This document shows positions 22,605-32,065 of a stretch of 32,514 nt of DNA, piece by piece. The translations under genes and the position numbers were made by a program. Origin of the DNA: Hydrogenispora ethanolica (lineage in GTDB: Bacteria; Bacillota; UBA4882; UBA8346); NCBI RefSeq assembly GCF_004340685.1, contig NZ_SLUN01000053.1:1-32514 (forward strand), in the 5' to 3' direction. Every line of letters begins with the position of its first letter. Position 1 is the stretch's first letter. Below the pieces are notes generated by a model. The model had not been told where the DNA came from, did no database searches, and was given only the letters and a program-made list of their open reading frames with translations.

Positions 22605-25405
22605 ATAAGGTACGAGTTCATGAATTAAGCAAAGAATTAGGAATATCCATAAAGGATTTAATGGCCTACCTAAATGGATTAGGGGCTAACGTCCGCAATC
22701 ACATGAGCACGATTGAAGATAAATTCGTCGATGAGGCAAGGCAGGCATTTCCCGCGGCTCAAAAACAGCCACGCATCGCCAATTCCAATCGGCCTTTGAC
22801 GGCTGAAGAAGTCAAAAGGGAGCTTTTTCAGACTAAACCGTCCGCTAAGGAGCAGGGATCTCCGGTGAAACAACCAGCGGCTACTGTTGCTCCCAGACCA
22901 GCTCAAACAGCGATCAATGACCGTCCTAATCCGGTCAGAACGGGTATGCCCGGTATGGCGCAAGCGAAACCCGAGATCCCCAAAACAGCCAATAACGCAC
23001 AGCCAGCTCAGAATCAGCAACGTCCGCAACCGCCGAGCCAGCCGGCCAAGAGCCAAGTAACGCAACCGAACGTGCCACATTCCAATGCGCCGCGCTCCAA
23101 TAATACTCCGTATAATAATCAAGCGCGTCCGAGTGCGCCGCAGGCCCATTCCCAAGGTCAAACAGGGCGGGAGAACCAACGACCGGCGGAATCCGGAGCG
23201 AACAAGGCTGGAATGCGCGAGTCCGACCGCCGGCCCGAAAATAAACGCCCGATCCAACAGGATGCCGATCGCAGAGGAGAACGCGGACCCAATCAAAATA
23301 TGCCCAGAACCGCGGCGGCAGTCAACAACAACCGGCAGGGCGCGCCTCGCGATCAGAGGTATCAAGGCCAGAATCAAGGCAGGCCCGCGCCAAACAATCA
23401 AAACCGGCCCGAAGCCAGAACACAGGATGGAAATCGAAATCAAACCCGGCCGGGCGGTAAACCCGGTTTGAGCAATCAACGGCAGAACCAGGGTGCTCCG
23501 CACTCTCAGAACCAACAAAACAATCGTCGGCCGGCGCAACAAGGAGGCCGTTTTGATAGGCGGAATGCATCCGGGCAACAACAATCGCGAGGCCCTGTAG
23601 GAGGACGTTTCGGCAAACCGACTAAGCCGGAAGGTCCAGCCACGACTGTTAAATCAGTTCAACTTCCGAGCCAGATGACGGTGAAGGACTTCTCGCAACT
23701 GATCGAAGTATCCGCCAGCGATGTCATCAAGAAGTTGATGGGCTTAGGCGTGATGGCGACGATCAACCAGGAAATCGACATGGATACCATGACCCTGATC
23801 GCGGTCGAGTATGGTATTTCGGCTACCGCCGCCCAAACGGAAGAAGAAAAGCTGCAAATCGAAGAGATTGAGGATGATCCGGCCACACTTGTTACCCGTC
23901 CGCCGGTGGTTACTATCATGGGGCATGTCGATCATGGGAAAACCTCATTGTTGGATGCGATCCGTCAGACGAATGTCACCGCGCAGGAAGCGGGCGGCAT
24001 CACCCAGCACATTGGGGCATACCAAGTTGAGCTCAATGACCGGAAAATCACCTTTTTGGACACTCCCGGCCACGCAGCCTTTACTGCGATGCGGGCCAGA
24101 GGAGCTCAAGTAACGGATATTGCCATTTTGGTAGTGGCTGCTGATGATGGCGTCATGCCGCAGACAGTGGAAGCGATCAATCACGCCAAGGATGCCAATG
24201 TCTCCATTATTATCGCCATCAATAAGATGGATAAACCGGGGGCAAACCCCGATCGCATCAAGCAAGATCTGACCGAATACGGGCTAGTGGCCGAGGAGTG
24301 GGGCGGCGATACCATTTTTGTCCCGGTGTCCGCCAAAAAACGTACCGGGATCGAACAATTATTGGAGATGATTTTGCTCGTAGCCGATGTCAAAGATTAT
24401 CGCGCCAACCCTAATCGGGCTGCCAAAGGGACCATTGTTGAAGCTCAACTGGATAAGGGTCGCGGACCTGTGGCTACAGTTCTGGTTCAAACCGGAACCC
24501 TTCAAGTCGGGGACTCGATTATTGCCGGCGCGGCCGCCGGAAAAGTTAGAGTACTCAATAATGACAAGGGAAAACGGGTCAAAAAAGCGGGACCGTCTAC
24601 CCCGGTGGAAGTAATCGGTTTTACCGAAGTGCCGGAAGCTGGCGATATTGTCCAGGTTGTCTCCGAGGAGCGTCTGGCGCGGGAACTGGCGGATAAACGC
24701 ATGCAATTTAAACGCGAGGCCGAGCTGAAAAAGAATCAGAAGATTACGCTCGACGATCTCTTCTCAAAAATTAAAGAAGGAGAGATTAAGGAGCTAAAAA
24801 TCATTATTAAAGCCGATGTTCAAGGCTCAGTGGAAGCGATTCGCCAGTCTTTGGAACGGCTGTCCAATGACGAAGTCCGGGTCAAGGTGATTCACGGCGG
24901 TGTGGGAGCCATCGGTGAAGGTGACGTGATGTTCGCCTCGGCTTCCAATGCGATCATTGTCGGGTTCAACGTCCGTCCCGATCCGTCCGCAAAGCGGATT
25001 GCCGAAAAAGATGGCGTGGATATCCGGCTGTACCGGATCATTTATAATATTATTGAGGATGTTCAAAAAGCTTTGGAGGGCATGCTAGCCCCCGAGTATC
25101 AAGAAATTATCAACGGTCGGGCGGAAGTCCGGGCGGTTTATAAAGTTCCCAAAGTCGGTAATATTGCCGGAAGTTATGTTCTGGAAGGAAAAATTTCCCG
25201 GAACAGCGACATTCGTTTAATTCGCGATAACATCGTCATTCATGAAGGAAAAATTGAATCGTTAAAACGCTTTAAAGATGATGCCCGTGAAGTTCTGGAA
25301 GGATTTGAATGCGGTATTGGTATCGAAAAGTTCAATGATATCAAAGAAGGCGATATTATCGAGGCTTTTGCGATGGAAGAGATCAAACGTTCCGCAAAAT
25401 CATAG
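22601..25405 (+). CDS. infB: Translation initiation factor IF-2
   Basis: The 934-residue GTPase brings initiator tRNA to the 30S subunit. An IF2_N domain (about 1-50) starts [14 protein letters not shown] linker of about 280 residues, rich in Asn, Gln, Pro, Arg and Gly, follows and is probably disordered. A second IF2_N-like segment ([10 protein letters not shown]) lies near 365, then the G domain with GHVDHGKT at 441-448, DTPGHAAF and NKMD, and C-terminal domains II-IV. The likely start is ATA at 22601, because family residues extend upstream of the first ATG at 22661. That ATG has only AAAGGA 4 bases upstream and could give a shorter form of 914 residues. An ATG to ATA change would keep the upstream stop intact (TGA to TAA). 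Confidence 0.93.
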   Translation: MNKVRVHELSKELGISIKDLMAYLNGLGANVRNHMSTIEDKFVDEARQAFPAAQKQPRIANSNRPLTAEEVKRELFQTKPSAKEQGSPVKQPAATVAPRPAQTAINDRPNPVRTGMPGMAQAKPEIPKTANNAQPAQNQQRPQPPSQPAKSQVTQPNVPHSNAPRSNNTPYNNQARPSAPQAHSQGQTGRENQRPAESGANKAGMRESDRRPENKRPIQQDADRRGERGPNQNMPRTAAAVNNNRQGAPRDQRYQGQNQGRPAPNNQNRPEARTQDGNRNQTRPGGKPGLSNQRQNQGAPHSQNQQNNRRPAQQGGRFDRRNASGQQQSRGPVGGRFGKPTKPEGPATTVKSVQLPSQMTVKDFSQLIEVSASDVIKKLMGLGVMATINQEIDMDTMTLIAVEYGISATAAQTEEEKLQIEEIEDDPATLVTRPPVVTIMGHVDHGKTSLLDAIRQTNVTAQEAGGITQHIGAYQVELNDRKITFLDTPGHAAFTAMRARGAQVTDIAILVVAADDGVMPQTVEAINHAKDANVSIIIAINKMDKPGANPDRIKQDLTEYGLVAEEWGGDTIFVPVSAKKRTGIEQLLEMILLVADVKDYRANPNRAAKGTIVEAQLDKGRGPVATVLVQTGTLQVGDSIIAGAAAGKVRVLNNDKGKRVKKAGPSTPVEVIGFTEVPEAGDIVQVVSEERLARELADKRMQFKREAELKKNQKITLDDLFSKIKEGEIKELKIIIKADVQGSVEAIRQSLERLSNDEVRVKVIHGGVGAIGEGDVMFASASNAIIVGFNVRPDPSAKRIAEKDGVDIRLYRIIYNIIEDVQKALEGMLAPEYQEIINGRAEVRAVYKVPKVGNIAGSYVLEGKISRNSDIRLIRDNIVIHEGKIESLKRFKDDAREVLEGFECGIGIEKFNDIKEGDIIEAFAMEEIKRSAKS

Positions 25406-25455
25406 GATCCTCTTGCCAATTGAAGTTTTTTTACCAATTAGGGAGGGGTTTGTAA

Positions 25456-25821
25456 ATGGCAGAGCACCGAGCGGAAAGGATTAGTGAGCTAATCAAAGAG
25501 GAGTTTGGCAGTATTCTGCGGAAGGATCTGAAAGATCCGCGAATTGGCTTTGTTAGTGTCACCGCGGTGGAAGTTTCGAATGATTATAGCCATGTGAAAA
25601 TCTTTGTCAGTATTCTCGGCGATGAAACTTCTAAACGCTCAGCCATGGAGGGATTGGAAAGCGCCAAGGGATTTATCCGGACCGAGCTGGGAAAACGGAT
25701 CCGGTTACGGCACACTCCCGAAGTCCATATCATTGCGGATGACTCAATTGAGCGGGGCTCGCGCATCATTGAATTGATCGAGGAACTCAAAAGGTCCGAA
25801 AAAGGGGAGAAACCTTCTTGA
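25456..25821 (+). CDS. rbfA: Ribosome-binding factor A
   Basis: This 121-residue KH-fold protein is needed for late 30S maturation and 16S rRNA processing. RAERISELIKEEFGSIL..DLKDPRIGFVSVT is the N-terminal family pattern, and RIRLRHTPEVHIIADDSIE follows the KH core. The ATG follows GGGAGGGG 7 or 8 bases upstream, 50 bp after infB. Its stop overlaps the nrnA TTG start. Confidence 0.95.
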   Translation: MAEHRAERISELIKEEFGSILRKDLKDPRIGFVSVTAVEVSNDYSHVKIFVSILGDETSKRSAMEGLESAKGFIRTELGKRIRLRHTPEVHIIADDSIERGSRIIELIEELKRSEKGEKPS

Positions 25822-26813
25822 CCAACCTATTTGAAGATTTTTTCACGATGGTGCGACAGAAAGAACGTTTCGTGGTCGTTTGCCATGTTCATCCGGACGG
25901 CGATGCGATCGGTTCTTTGCTGGCGGTAGGGTTGACCCTTCGTAAACTTGGAAAATCAGTAAACATGATCTGTTCCGATGGTATCCCACCCGTTTACGGT
26001 TTCCTGGAAGGTACGAACCTTATCGGGCGTGAAATTGGCAACTTCGATCCTGAAGTGATTATTTGTGTTGACTGCGCTGAAAAAGAAAGGGTGGCCGTAG
26101 CGGATTCTCTTTGGGAGTCTTCAGCGTTCGTCATCAATATCGACCATCATGTCACCAATTCCGGATTCGGCGGCTTAAACATTGTAGACCCTGAAGCCGC
26201 CGCTACCGGAGAAATTGTTTTTAAAATTTTAACTGCTGGCCCTTTTCAAATGGATAAGGCGATTGCATCGGCTGTTTATACCGCAATCGCCACGGATACT
26301 GGATTTTTTCGATATTCCAGCACCTCGGCCTTTACTTTGGAATCCGCTTCACTGTTGGTCAAAGACTATCAGGTTGAACCGGCCAAAATTGCCGAACAGG
26401 TTCATGACCAAAAAAGCTATAATTCTGTACGGTTGTTAGGAGTTGTTTTGAACACGCTGAAAGTGGATTGTAACGGCAAAGTAGCGTGGTTGATCCTTGA
26501 TCAGTCCATGTTGAGCCAATTCCCGGTCGATAATGAAGAAACGGAGAGCTTTGTCAATTATGCCCGCTCCTTGGAAGGCGTGGAGGTCGGGATCTTATTT
26601 AAAGAGTTAAAACCGGATGAGATCAAAATCAGTTGGCGTTCCACTTCCGCAGTGGATGTCAGTAAATTGGCGGCATTCTATGGCGGAGGGGGACATGCTC
26701 GAGCAGCCGGTTGTACGATTATGGGTCCGATTCAACAAGTTGTAAATGAAGTCATTGCTTATGTAAGTCATGGTTACGGAGCCGCTCATGTGGCACGGAA
26801 TAACGATTATTAA
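25818..26813 (+). CDS. nrnA: NrnA-type oligoribonuclease/pAp phosphatase (DHH-DHHA1)
   Basis: The 331-residue protein degrades short RNA (nanoRNA) and, in characterised members, pAp or cyclic dinucleotide products. VCHVHPDGDAIGS (near residue 22) and NIDHHVTN are the DHH metal-site motifs. FYGGGGHARAAGC near residue 289 is the DHHA1 substrate-binding loop. The start is TTG at 25818, overlapping the rbfA stop; a GGGGAG site lies upstream. Its 3' end overlaps truB by 26 bp. Confidence 0.92.
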   Translation: MTNLFEDFFTMVRQKERFVVVCHVHPDGDAIGSLLAVGLTLRKLGKSVNMICSDGIPPVYGFLEGTNLIGREIGNFDPEVIICVDCAEKERVAVADSLWESSAFVINIDHHVTNSGFGGLNIVDPEAAATGEIVFKILTAGPFQMDKAIASAVYTAIATDTGFFRYSSTSAFTLESASLLVKDYQVEPAKIAEQVHDQKSYNSVRLLGVVLNTLKVDCNGKVAWLILDQSMLSQFPVDNEETESFVNYARSLEGVEVGILFKELKPDEIKISWRSTSAVDVSKLAAFYGGGGHARAAGCTIMGPIQQVVNEVIAYVSHGYGAAHVARNNDY

Positions 26814-27708
26814 CAAGGAACGGGGCTTAACATCTCACCAGGTAGTGTCCGCTCTACGTCGTATATTGCACCAAAGCGAGATCGGGCATACCGGTACCCT
26901 TGATCCGGAGGCAACCGGAGTCTTGGTAGTGGGATTTGGACAAGGCACCCGTTCTTTTCCGTATTTAAATGAAACGACAAAATTATACCGGGCGGAGGTC
27001 ATTCTGGGAAGAACTACCGATACCCAAGATGCCACCGGTAAAATTCTGGGCGAGAAGACTGATTTCCAGATCGACCTGGCTACGGTCCGGGCGGCGATTA
27101 AGCAATTAACGGGCGAAATTCGACAAGTACCTCCCATGTTTTCCGCGGTGAAGGTTCACGGGAGTAAACTATATGACCTCGCTCGGAAAGGCTTGGAAGT
27201 CGAACGACAGTCCAGACCCATTACGGTTTTGAACTGGCATATCCTTGCCGAACAACCGGGTTATCATTTTTTAGATCGGATTCCGGTTGAGATAGCATGT
27301 AGCAAGGGGAGCTATATTCGGACTTTGATCCATGATCTGGGGCAAATTCTCGGCTGCGGAGCGCATATGGGAAGCCTGATTCGATTACGTTCCGGAGATT
27401 TCAGGATCGAAGATTCTGTCACGGTGGATACGGTCAAGGACTATTTTTCACAGGGAAGGTTTGCCGAGCTTCTGCTGTCTTTGAATGTTGCTTTGGATCA
27501 TCTGGTGCCGTTGTGGATCGGGGATGAAGATCTGGAGAAGGTGCTTCACGGCGGTAAATTATCGTTTGGGAAATACCAGATTCAAGTGAGCAGCGGTCAA
27601 CTGGCGCGAGTATTGGACCGGAATTCTCTGGTTCGGGCTGTGGTTCAGCTGCAGGATGCCGGTTCGTATCCCTATTGGCAGCCGGTTAAGGTTTTTCAAT
27701 ATTCATAA
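26788..27708 (+). CDS. truB: tRNA pseudouridine-55 synthase
   Basis: TruB makes pseudouridine at position 55 of tRNA. The 306-residue product begins MWHGITIINKERGLTSH, matching the family N-terminus, so the ATG at 26788 is preferred over the one at 26770. GHTGTLDPEATGVL carries the catalytic Asp39. KGSYIRTLI..LG is the second family motif. A CGGAG site precedes the start inside nrnA, with 26 bp of overlap, so translation is probably coupled. Confidence 0.94.
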   Translation: MWHGITIINKERGLTSHQVVSALRRILHQSEIGHTGTLDPEATGVLVVGFGQGTRSFPYLNETTKLYRAEVILGRTTDTQDATGKILGEKTDFQIDLATVRAAIKQLTGEIRQVPPMFSAVKVHGSKLYDLARKGLEVERQSRPITVLNWHILAEQPGYHFLDRIPVEIACSKGSYIRTLIHDLGQILGCGAHMGSLIRLRSGDFRIEDSVTVDTVKDYFSQGRFAELLLSLNVALDHLVPLWIGDEDLEKVLHGGKLSFGKYQIQVSSGQLARVLDRNSLVRAVVQLQDAGSYPYWQPVKVFQYS

Positions 27709-27742
27709 GGGATTCTTAGAACTGAGAAGGGATTTTCAGGCG

Positions 27743-28678
27743 ATGAAGGTGTGGAAAACAATATACGAGGCTGAAAGGGAATTGAACGCCGCTCATTCAC
27801 AAACGGTAGTGACGGTCGGCAATTTTGACGGCGTTCACCTCGGGCATCAAGCCATTATGTCCCAAGTGACACGGATTGCAAAAACTCATCAGTGGCTGGG
27901 GCTCGTTTTGACTTTTTCCAATCATACCGAAAGTTTTTTAGGAAAGGCGCCGCCTTTGTTAAATACACCCGCGATACGCCGTGCGCTTCTTGCGGAGCAG
28001 GGTATCGATGCAGTGCTGGAGGTGGAGTTCGACCATGCTTTTGCAGAATTAGACCCGGCTGTTTTTTTTCAAAAATGGTTGGTCGAGGGCCTAAAAGTTC
28101 AAGCGATGGTCGTGGGGTATGATTTTCGCTTTGGAACCGGCGGGCAAGGTGATTTTGCACTCTTACGGAACTTGTGCCAACAGAGCCAGATCCGTCTTGA
28201 ACAGGTTCGGCCGGTGCAAGTGGACGGAATCACTGTCAGTAGTTCCGCGATTCGTAAATACCTTGCGGCCGGAGAAATAGAAATAGCCAATCAGCTTTTG
28301 GGTTATTCGTTTCATATTATAACCGAAGTGATCGCTGGTGAACAGCGCGGGCGGAAGATGGGCTTTCCAACCGCCAACCTCTTTTTGGATGAATCTTACC
28401 TCTTACCCCGATATGGCGTTTATTTGGTACGGGTTAGCAGTACAGGACAGATATTTTATGGCGTGGCCAATGTAGGTGTGAAACCCACGTTTGATGGGCA
28501 GGTTCCTTTAGTGGAAGTCTATTTACTGGATACGTCCATCAATCTTTATCACCGACAGGTCCAGGTGGATTTTCTATATTATCTCCGGCCTGAGGTACGA
28601 TTCGGCGGGATGACGGAGCTTCAAGAACAGATTCAGCAAGATGTTGCTAGAGCCCGTGAATTGTTATCAAGGCTATGA
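27743..28678 (+). CDS. ribF: Bifunctional riboflavin kinase/FAD synthetase
   Basis: The 311-residue enzyme makes FMN and FAD from riboflavin. The N-terminal FMN adenylyltransferase domain has VGNFDGVHLGHQ near residue 24 and a SSSAIRK motif near 168. The C-terminal kinase has GRKMGFPTANL near 203 and NVGVKPTF. The ATG at 27743 fits the family N-terminus, and an AAGGGA site lies about 10 bases upstream. It is the last gene of the operon that starts with rimP; rpsO, often next in Firmicutes, does not follow. Confidence 0.94.
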   Translation: MKVWKTIYEAERELNAAHSQTVVTVGNFDGVHLGHQAIMSQVTRIAKTHQWLGLVLTFSNHTESFLGKAPPLLNTPAIRRALLAEQGIDAVLEVEFDHAFAELDPAVFFQKWLVEGLKVQAMVVGYDFRFGTGGQGDFALLRNLCQQSQIRLEQVRPVQVDGITVSSSAIRKYLAAGEIEIANQLLGYSFHIITEVIAGEQRGRKMGFPTANLFLDESYLLPRYGVYLVRVSSTGQIFYGVANVGVKPTFDGQVPLVEVYLLDTSINLYHRQVQVDFLYYLRPEVRFGGMTELQEQIQQDVARARELLSRL

Positions 28679-28863
28679 ATGGAACGCATGCCCTTAATAT
28701 ACTTCCAGGGATAATTTTTAACGTTTTATTGAATCTCTTGGAATAAAAATTAAATCCGTTTCAATATAATAATCTCTGGACGAATCTCGCGGGTTTAGTA
28801 GTAATCAAACGTTAAATTGTGGTTACGGCGCTCAAAAAAATTAACCTTACTAGAAGGATCTTG

Positions 28864-28919
28864 TTTGGAAATAGAGAATCATTCTCGTTGGAAATTCACA
28901 CTTAACATTAATTTCCAAA
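28864..28919 (+). other. Competing inverted repeats and a GAGAAT-C-ATTCTC palindrome
   Basis: TTTGGAAAT (28864-28872) and TTGGAAATT (28888-28896) can each pair with the same AATTTCCAAA (28910-28919), so the pairings exclude each other. Between the first two lies the 13-bp palindrome GAGAATCATTCTC (28874-28886), which resembles a Fur-type operator (11 of 14 defined positions of the 7-1-7 form). A terminator-like hairpin follows. The rest of 28679-29057 is AT-rich and holds no supported gene; no convincing promoter for ppdK was found. Confidence 0.4.
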
Positions 28920-28926
28920 TTTTATT

Positions 28927-28946
28927 GCCGCTTTTTTGCGGCTTTT
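28927..28946 (+). terminator. Short intrinsic terminator between ribF and ppdK
   Basis: GCCGC (28927-28931) pairs with GCGGC (28938-28942) around a T6 loop, followed by TTTT. It probably ends the rimP-ribF transcript, although the stem is only five pairs. Confidence 0.5.
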
Positions 28947-29057
28947 GTCGCGTATAGAAACAAGGTATTCTATCAAAGCTTTAGGTTTACTGGAAAGTGT
29001 CTTGTATCCACAACACTCTCCTGTACTAATAAAGAATCAATACTAGGAGGTATTTTC

Positions 29058-31700
29058 ATGGCAAAGTATGTTTACTTGTTCAATGAAGGCAATGCTTCGA
29101 TGAGAAACCTTCTCGGCGGAAAAGGGGCCAACCTGGCAGAGATGACCGGTTTAGGCCTGCCGGTACCGAGAGGGTTTACTGTTTCCACCGAAGCCTGCAC
29201 CCGGTATTATGATGACGGGAAAGTCATTGCTTCCGAGATTGAGGAACAGATTCTGGCTGCCTTGGCGAAAACTGAGCAGATTGTCGGAAAGACATTCGGA
29301 GATCCCCAAAATCCTTTTCTGGTTTCCGTACGTTCCGGCGCCCGCGCTTCCATGCCCGGCATGATGGACACCATTTTGAACCTCGGCTTGAACGACGTGG
29401 TTGTCGAGGGTCTGGCCAAATTGACCAATAACCCCCGTTTCGCTTATGACAGCTATCGCCGTTTTATCCAGATGTTCAGCGATGTGGTGATGGAAGTCGA
29501 AAAACCGAAGTTTGAGAAGATCCTGGATGCTGTGAAACACGAGAATGGTGCCAAATTTGACACCGATTTGACTGCCGAAAACCTCCAAGAAGTCGTGAAA
29601 CGCTATAAAGTTCTGTTCAAGGAAGAAAAAGGGTTTGAATTCCCGCAAGATCCCAAAGTCCAATTGATGGAGGCCGTGAAAGCTGTCTTCCGTTCCTGGG
29701 ATAATCCCCGGGCCATTGTCTATCGTCGCTTGAACGATATTCCCAGCGACTGGGGTACCGCGGTGAACGTTCAAGAGATGGTCTACGGCAACATGGGAAA
29801 TGATTCGGGAACCGGCGTGGCCTTTACCCGTAATCCTTCCACCGGAGAAAAGAAGTTATATGGCGAGTTTCTCATGAATGCGCAGGGCGAGGATGTTGTT
29901 GCCGGTATCCGGACACCGCAATCCATTGATCAGCTGAAAGAAGTTATGCTCGAGGTTTATAACCAGTTTGCCACCATCGCCGAGACGCTGGAGAAGCACT
30001 ACCGGGATATGCAAGACATGGAGTTTACCATTGAGCGCGGTAAATTGTTCATGCTTCAAACCCGGAATGGCAAGCGGACCGCTGCCGCGGCTTTGAAGAT
30101 CGCGGTGGATCTGGTGAATGAGGGTATGGCTACCAAGGCGGAGGCCGTACTGAAAGTTGACCCGAAACAGCTGGACGCCTTGTTGCATCCCAATTTTGAA
30201 CCGAAGGCTTTAAAAGCTGCTGTTCCAATTGCCAAAGGTTTGCCGGCATCCCCGGGCGCCGCTACCGGCAAGGTCTTTTTCGAGGCCGAGGACGCAGTCA
30301 ACGCTTTCAAAAACGGCGAGAAGAAAGTGGTGCTGGTCCGGTTGGAAACTTCTCCCGAAGACATCGAAGGAATGCACGTTTCGCAAGGTATCCTGACCGG
30401 ACGCGGCGGAATGACCTCCCATGCGGCGGTGGTTGCCCGTGGAATGGGAACCTGCTGTGTGGCCGGTTGCAGTGAGATCAAAATCAATGAAGAAGAGAAA
30501 TTCTTCGTCGATAAAAACGGCAAAAAATACGGTGAAGGCGATTGGATCTCCTTGGACGGCTCCACCGGAAATGTTTACGGCGAGCAATTGCCGACCATTG
30601 AACCCGAGATGACCGGCGATTTCGCGACGTTGATGCAGTGGGCCGATGAACTTCGCGTCCTGAAGGTTCGGACCAATGCCGATACGCCGAATGATGCCAA
30701 AACCGCCCGGAAATTTGGTGCCGAGGGCATCGGCCTTTGCCGTACCGAGCATATGTTCTTTGAACCTGACCGGATTCCGGCGATGCGCGAGATGATCGTG
30801 GCCCGGACCGAGGAACAACGCCGCAAGGCGCTGGATAAGTTGCTGCCGATGCAACGGGGCGACTTTGAAGGCTTGTTCCGCGAGATGCAAGGTTATCCTG
30901 TGACCATTCGTTTTCTGGATCCCCCGCTGCATGAATTCTTGCCCCAGGAAGACGAGGACATCCGCGCGTTGGCTCAGGAAATGGGCTTGACTTTTGAAGA
31001 TCTGAAAGCGGTAGTGGCCGACCTTCACGAGTTCAATCCGATGATGGGCCATCGTGGCTGCCGCTTGGCCGTGACCTATCCGGAGATCGCCGAGATGCAG
31101 ACCAGGGCGGTTATTGAAGCAGCGATTAACGTCAACAAGGAAGGGATGAATGTCGTTCCCGAGATTATGATTCCTTTGGTTGGCGAAGTCAAAGAGCTGA
31201 AGTACGTCAAGGATGTCGTGGTGAAAACCGCTGACGAAGTGATCGCCAAAGCCGGCGTGAAATTGGATTATAAAGTCGGTACCATGATCGAAATCCCGCG
31301 GGCTGCCTTAACTGCCGATGATATCGCCAAGGAAGCCGAGTTCTTCTCCTTTGGCACCAACGACTTGACCCAGATGACCTTCGGCTTCAGCCGTGACGAT
31401 GCCGGGAAATTCTTGGAAGAGTACTATAACAAGAAAATTTACGAGTCCGATCCCTTTGCCAGACTGGATCAGACGGGCGTCGGCAAGCTAGTTGAGATGG
31501 CTGCCAAACTCGGCAAACAAGTTCGTCCCGACATCAAACTCGGAATTTGTGGCGAGCATGGCGGCGATCCTTCTTCCGTTGAGTTCTGCCATAAGGTCGG
31601 TTTAAACTATGTCTCCTGCTCGCCGTTCCGTGTGCCTATCGCCAGATTGGCTGCAGCTCACGCCGCGGTGAAAAAAGAGGGAGACCTCGGTCAAAAATAA
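29058..31700 (+). CDS. ppdK: Pyruvate, phosphate dikinase
   Basis: The 880-residue enzyme interconverts pyruvate, ATP and phosphate with phosphoenolpyruvate, AMP and pyrophosphate. The N-terminal ATP-grasp domain opens with GGKGANLAEM. The central swivelling domain carries the phosphorylated His455 in GGMTSHAAVVARG. The C-terminal PEP/pyruvate barrel has Cys831 in GICGEHGGDP; both residues match the numbering of the Clostridium symbiosum enzyme. Length is normal. The ATG follows TAGGAGGT. In bacteria with pyrophosphate-based glycolysis it replaces pyruvate kinase; together with the malic enzyme it can join C4 acids, pyruvate and PEP. The gene is monocistronic, with a strong terminator. Confidence 0.97.
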   Translation: MAKYVYLFNEGNASMRNLLGGKGANLAEMTGLGLPVPRGFTVSTEACTRYYDDGKVIASEIEEQILAALAKTEQIVGKTFGDPQNPFLVSVRSGARASMPGMMDTILNLGLNDVVVEGLAKLTNNPRFAYDSYRRFIQMFSDVVMEVEKPKFEKILDAVKHENGAKFDTDLTAENLQEVVKRYKVLFKEEKGFEFPQDPKVQLMEAVKAVFRSWDNPRAIVYRRLNDIPSDWGTAVNVQEMVYGNMGNDSGTGVAFTRNPSTGEKKLYGEFLMNAQGEDVVAGIRTPQSIDQLKEVMLEVYNQFATIAETLEKHYRDMQDMEFTIERGKLFMLQTRNGKRTAAAALKIAVDLVNEGMATKAEAVLKVDPKQLDALLHPNFEPKALKAAVPIAKGLPASPGAATGKVFFEAEDAVNAFKNGEKKVVLVRLETSPEDIEGMHVSQGILTGRGGMTSHAAVVARGMGTCCVAGCSEIKINEEEKFFVDKNGKKYGEGDWISLDGSTGNVYGEQLPTIEPEMTGDFATLMQWADELRVLKVRTNADTPNDAKTARKFGAEGIGLCRTEHMFFEPDRIPAMREMIVARTEEQRRKALDKLLPMQRGDFEGLFREMQGYPVTIRFLDPPLHEFLPQEDEDIRALAQEMGLTFEDLKAVVADLHEFNPMMGHRGCRLAVTYPEIAEMQTRAVIEAAINVNKEGMNVVPEIMIPLVGEVKELKYVKDVVVKTADEVIAKAGVKLDYKVGTMIEIPRAALTADDIAKEAEFFSFGTNDLTQMTFGFSRDDAGKFLEEYYNKKIYESDPFARLDQTGVGKLVEMAAKLGKQVRPDIKLGICGEHGGDPSSVEFCHKVGLNYVSCSPFRVPIARLAAAHAAVKKEGDLGQK

Positions 31701-31719
31701 AAATAAACTTGCCTTGTTT

Positions 31720-31754
31720 AAAGCGGGAACGAAAACTTCGTTCCCGCTTTTTTT
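31720..31754 (+). terminator. Strong intrinsic terminator of ppdK
   Basis: A perfect 14-bp stem (31720-31733 with 31737-31750), containing GCGGGAACG, has a 3-nt loop and is followed by a run of T. It lies 20 bp after the ppdK stop. Confidence 0.95.
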
Positions 31755-31846
31755 AATTTTCCGATGTTCCATTATAAAATAAACTGAGCATCAACTTAGC
31801 TCCGCTCACCCTCTGACTTTACCGGTTTTAAGTGCACTTCCCCGAT

Positions 31847-31986
31847 TTATCCACAGCCAAAACCATTAACCATGTTAAACGGATCCGTTTATCCACAAAA
31901 ATAGATGACTTATTCACAAAAAAAGCTTGCTGAACGACTGAGCAAGCTCTCCCATTCACAAAACAAGCTTGCTGATGATTATAAAT
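31847..31986 (+). repeat. 21-bp-period array with DnaA boxes next to the right IS1595-type element
   Basis: Five 21-bp units start at 31882, 31903, 31924, 31945 and 31966. The unit at 31924 differs from the unit at 132 by one base, and the next pair of units matches at 17 of 21. DnaA-box sequences are TTATCCACA at 31847-31855 and 31889-31897, and TTATTCACA at 31910-31918, the last two exactly 21 bp apart; CCATTCACA is at 31952. AGCTTGCT..AGCAAGCT (31924-31948) forms an 8-bp stem. The last unit runs into the terminal inverted repeat of the element, keeping the same phase. Confidence 0.75.
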
Positions 31987-31994
31987 TTAGATCC
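31971..31994 (+). repeat. Left terminal inverted repeat of the right IS1595-type element
   Basis: GCTGATGATTAT through TTTAGATCC matches the inverted sequence at 69-92 at 23 of 24 positions. It lies 95 bp upstream of the transposase ATG, as expected for the left end of an element. Confidence 0.65.
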
Positions 31995-32002
31995 GGAAGG
32001 GC

Positions 32003-32031
32003 TTTACCAGAACATATGTTCGTGATAAAAT
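32003..32031 (+). promoter_or_regulatory. Promoter of the IS1595-type transposase
   Basis: TTTACC (32003-32008, 4 of 6) with a 17-bp spacer and TAAAAT (32026-32031, 5 of 6). The first LexA-type box lies in the spacer and the second just after the expected start point near 32038. Confidence 0.6.
32010..32021. promoter_or_regulatory. LexA (SOS) box 1, GAACATATGTTC
   Basis: This perfect 12-bp palindrome has the Gram-positive LexA core GAAC-N4-GTTC; with flanks it reads AGAACATATGTTCG, one base from CGAACATATGTTCG. It lies between the -35 and -10 boxes, where a repressor would block RNA polymerase. Confidence 0.7.
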
Positions 32032-32039
32032 AAACTAAA

Positions 32040-32051
32040 GAACAAATGTTC
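32040..32051. promoter_or_regulatory. LexA (SOS) box 2, GAACAAATGTTC
   Basis: A second GAAC-N4-GTTC core lies exactly 30 bp (about three helical turns) after the first, just downstream of the predicted transcription start and 14 bp before the transposase ATG. Confidence 0.65.
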
Positions 32052-32065
32052 TGGGAGGGAATCCA

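Noticed and set aside
22679-23584. Minus-strand frame of 301 codons opposite infB
   Set aside because: It mirrors the low-complexity Asn/Gln/Pro/Arg linker of IF-2, which leaves the opposite strand free of stops; no ribosome binding site or family match.
30210-31052. Minus-strand frame of 280 codons opposite ppdK
   Set aside because: It is fully inside the confidently assigned ppdK gene and has no protein features of its own.
31847-31986. Chromosomal replication origin (oriC)
   Set aside because: DnaA boxes are present, but there is no dnaA, dnaN or other origin-linked gene nearby, no clear AT-rich unwinding element, and the same array recurs next to another IS end.
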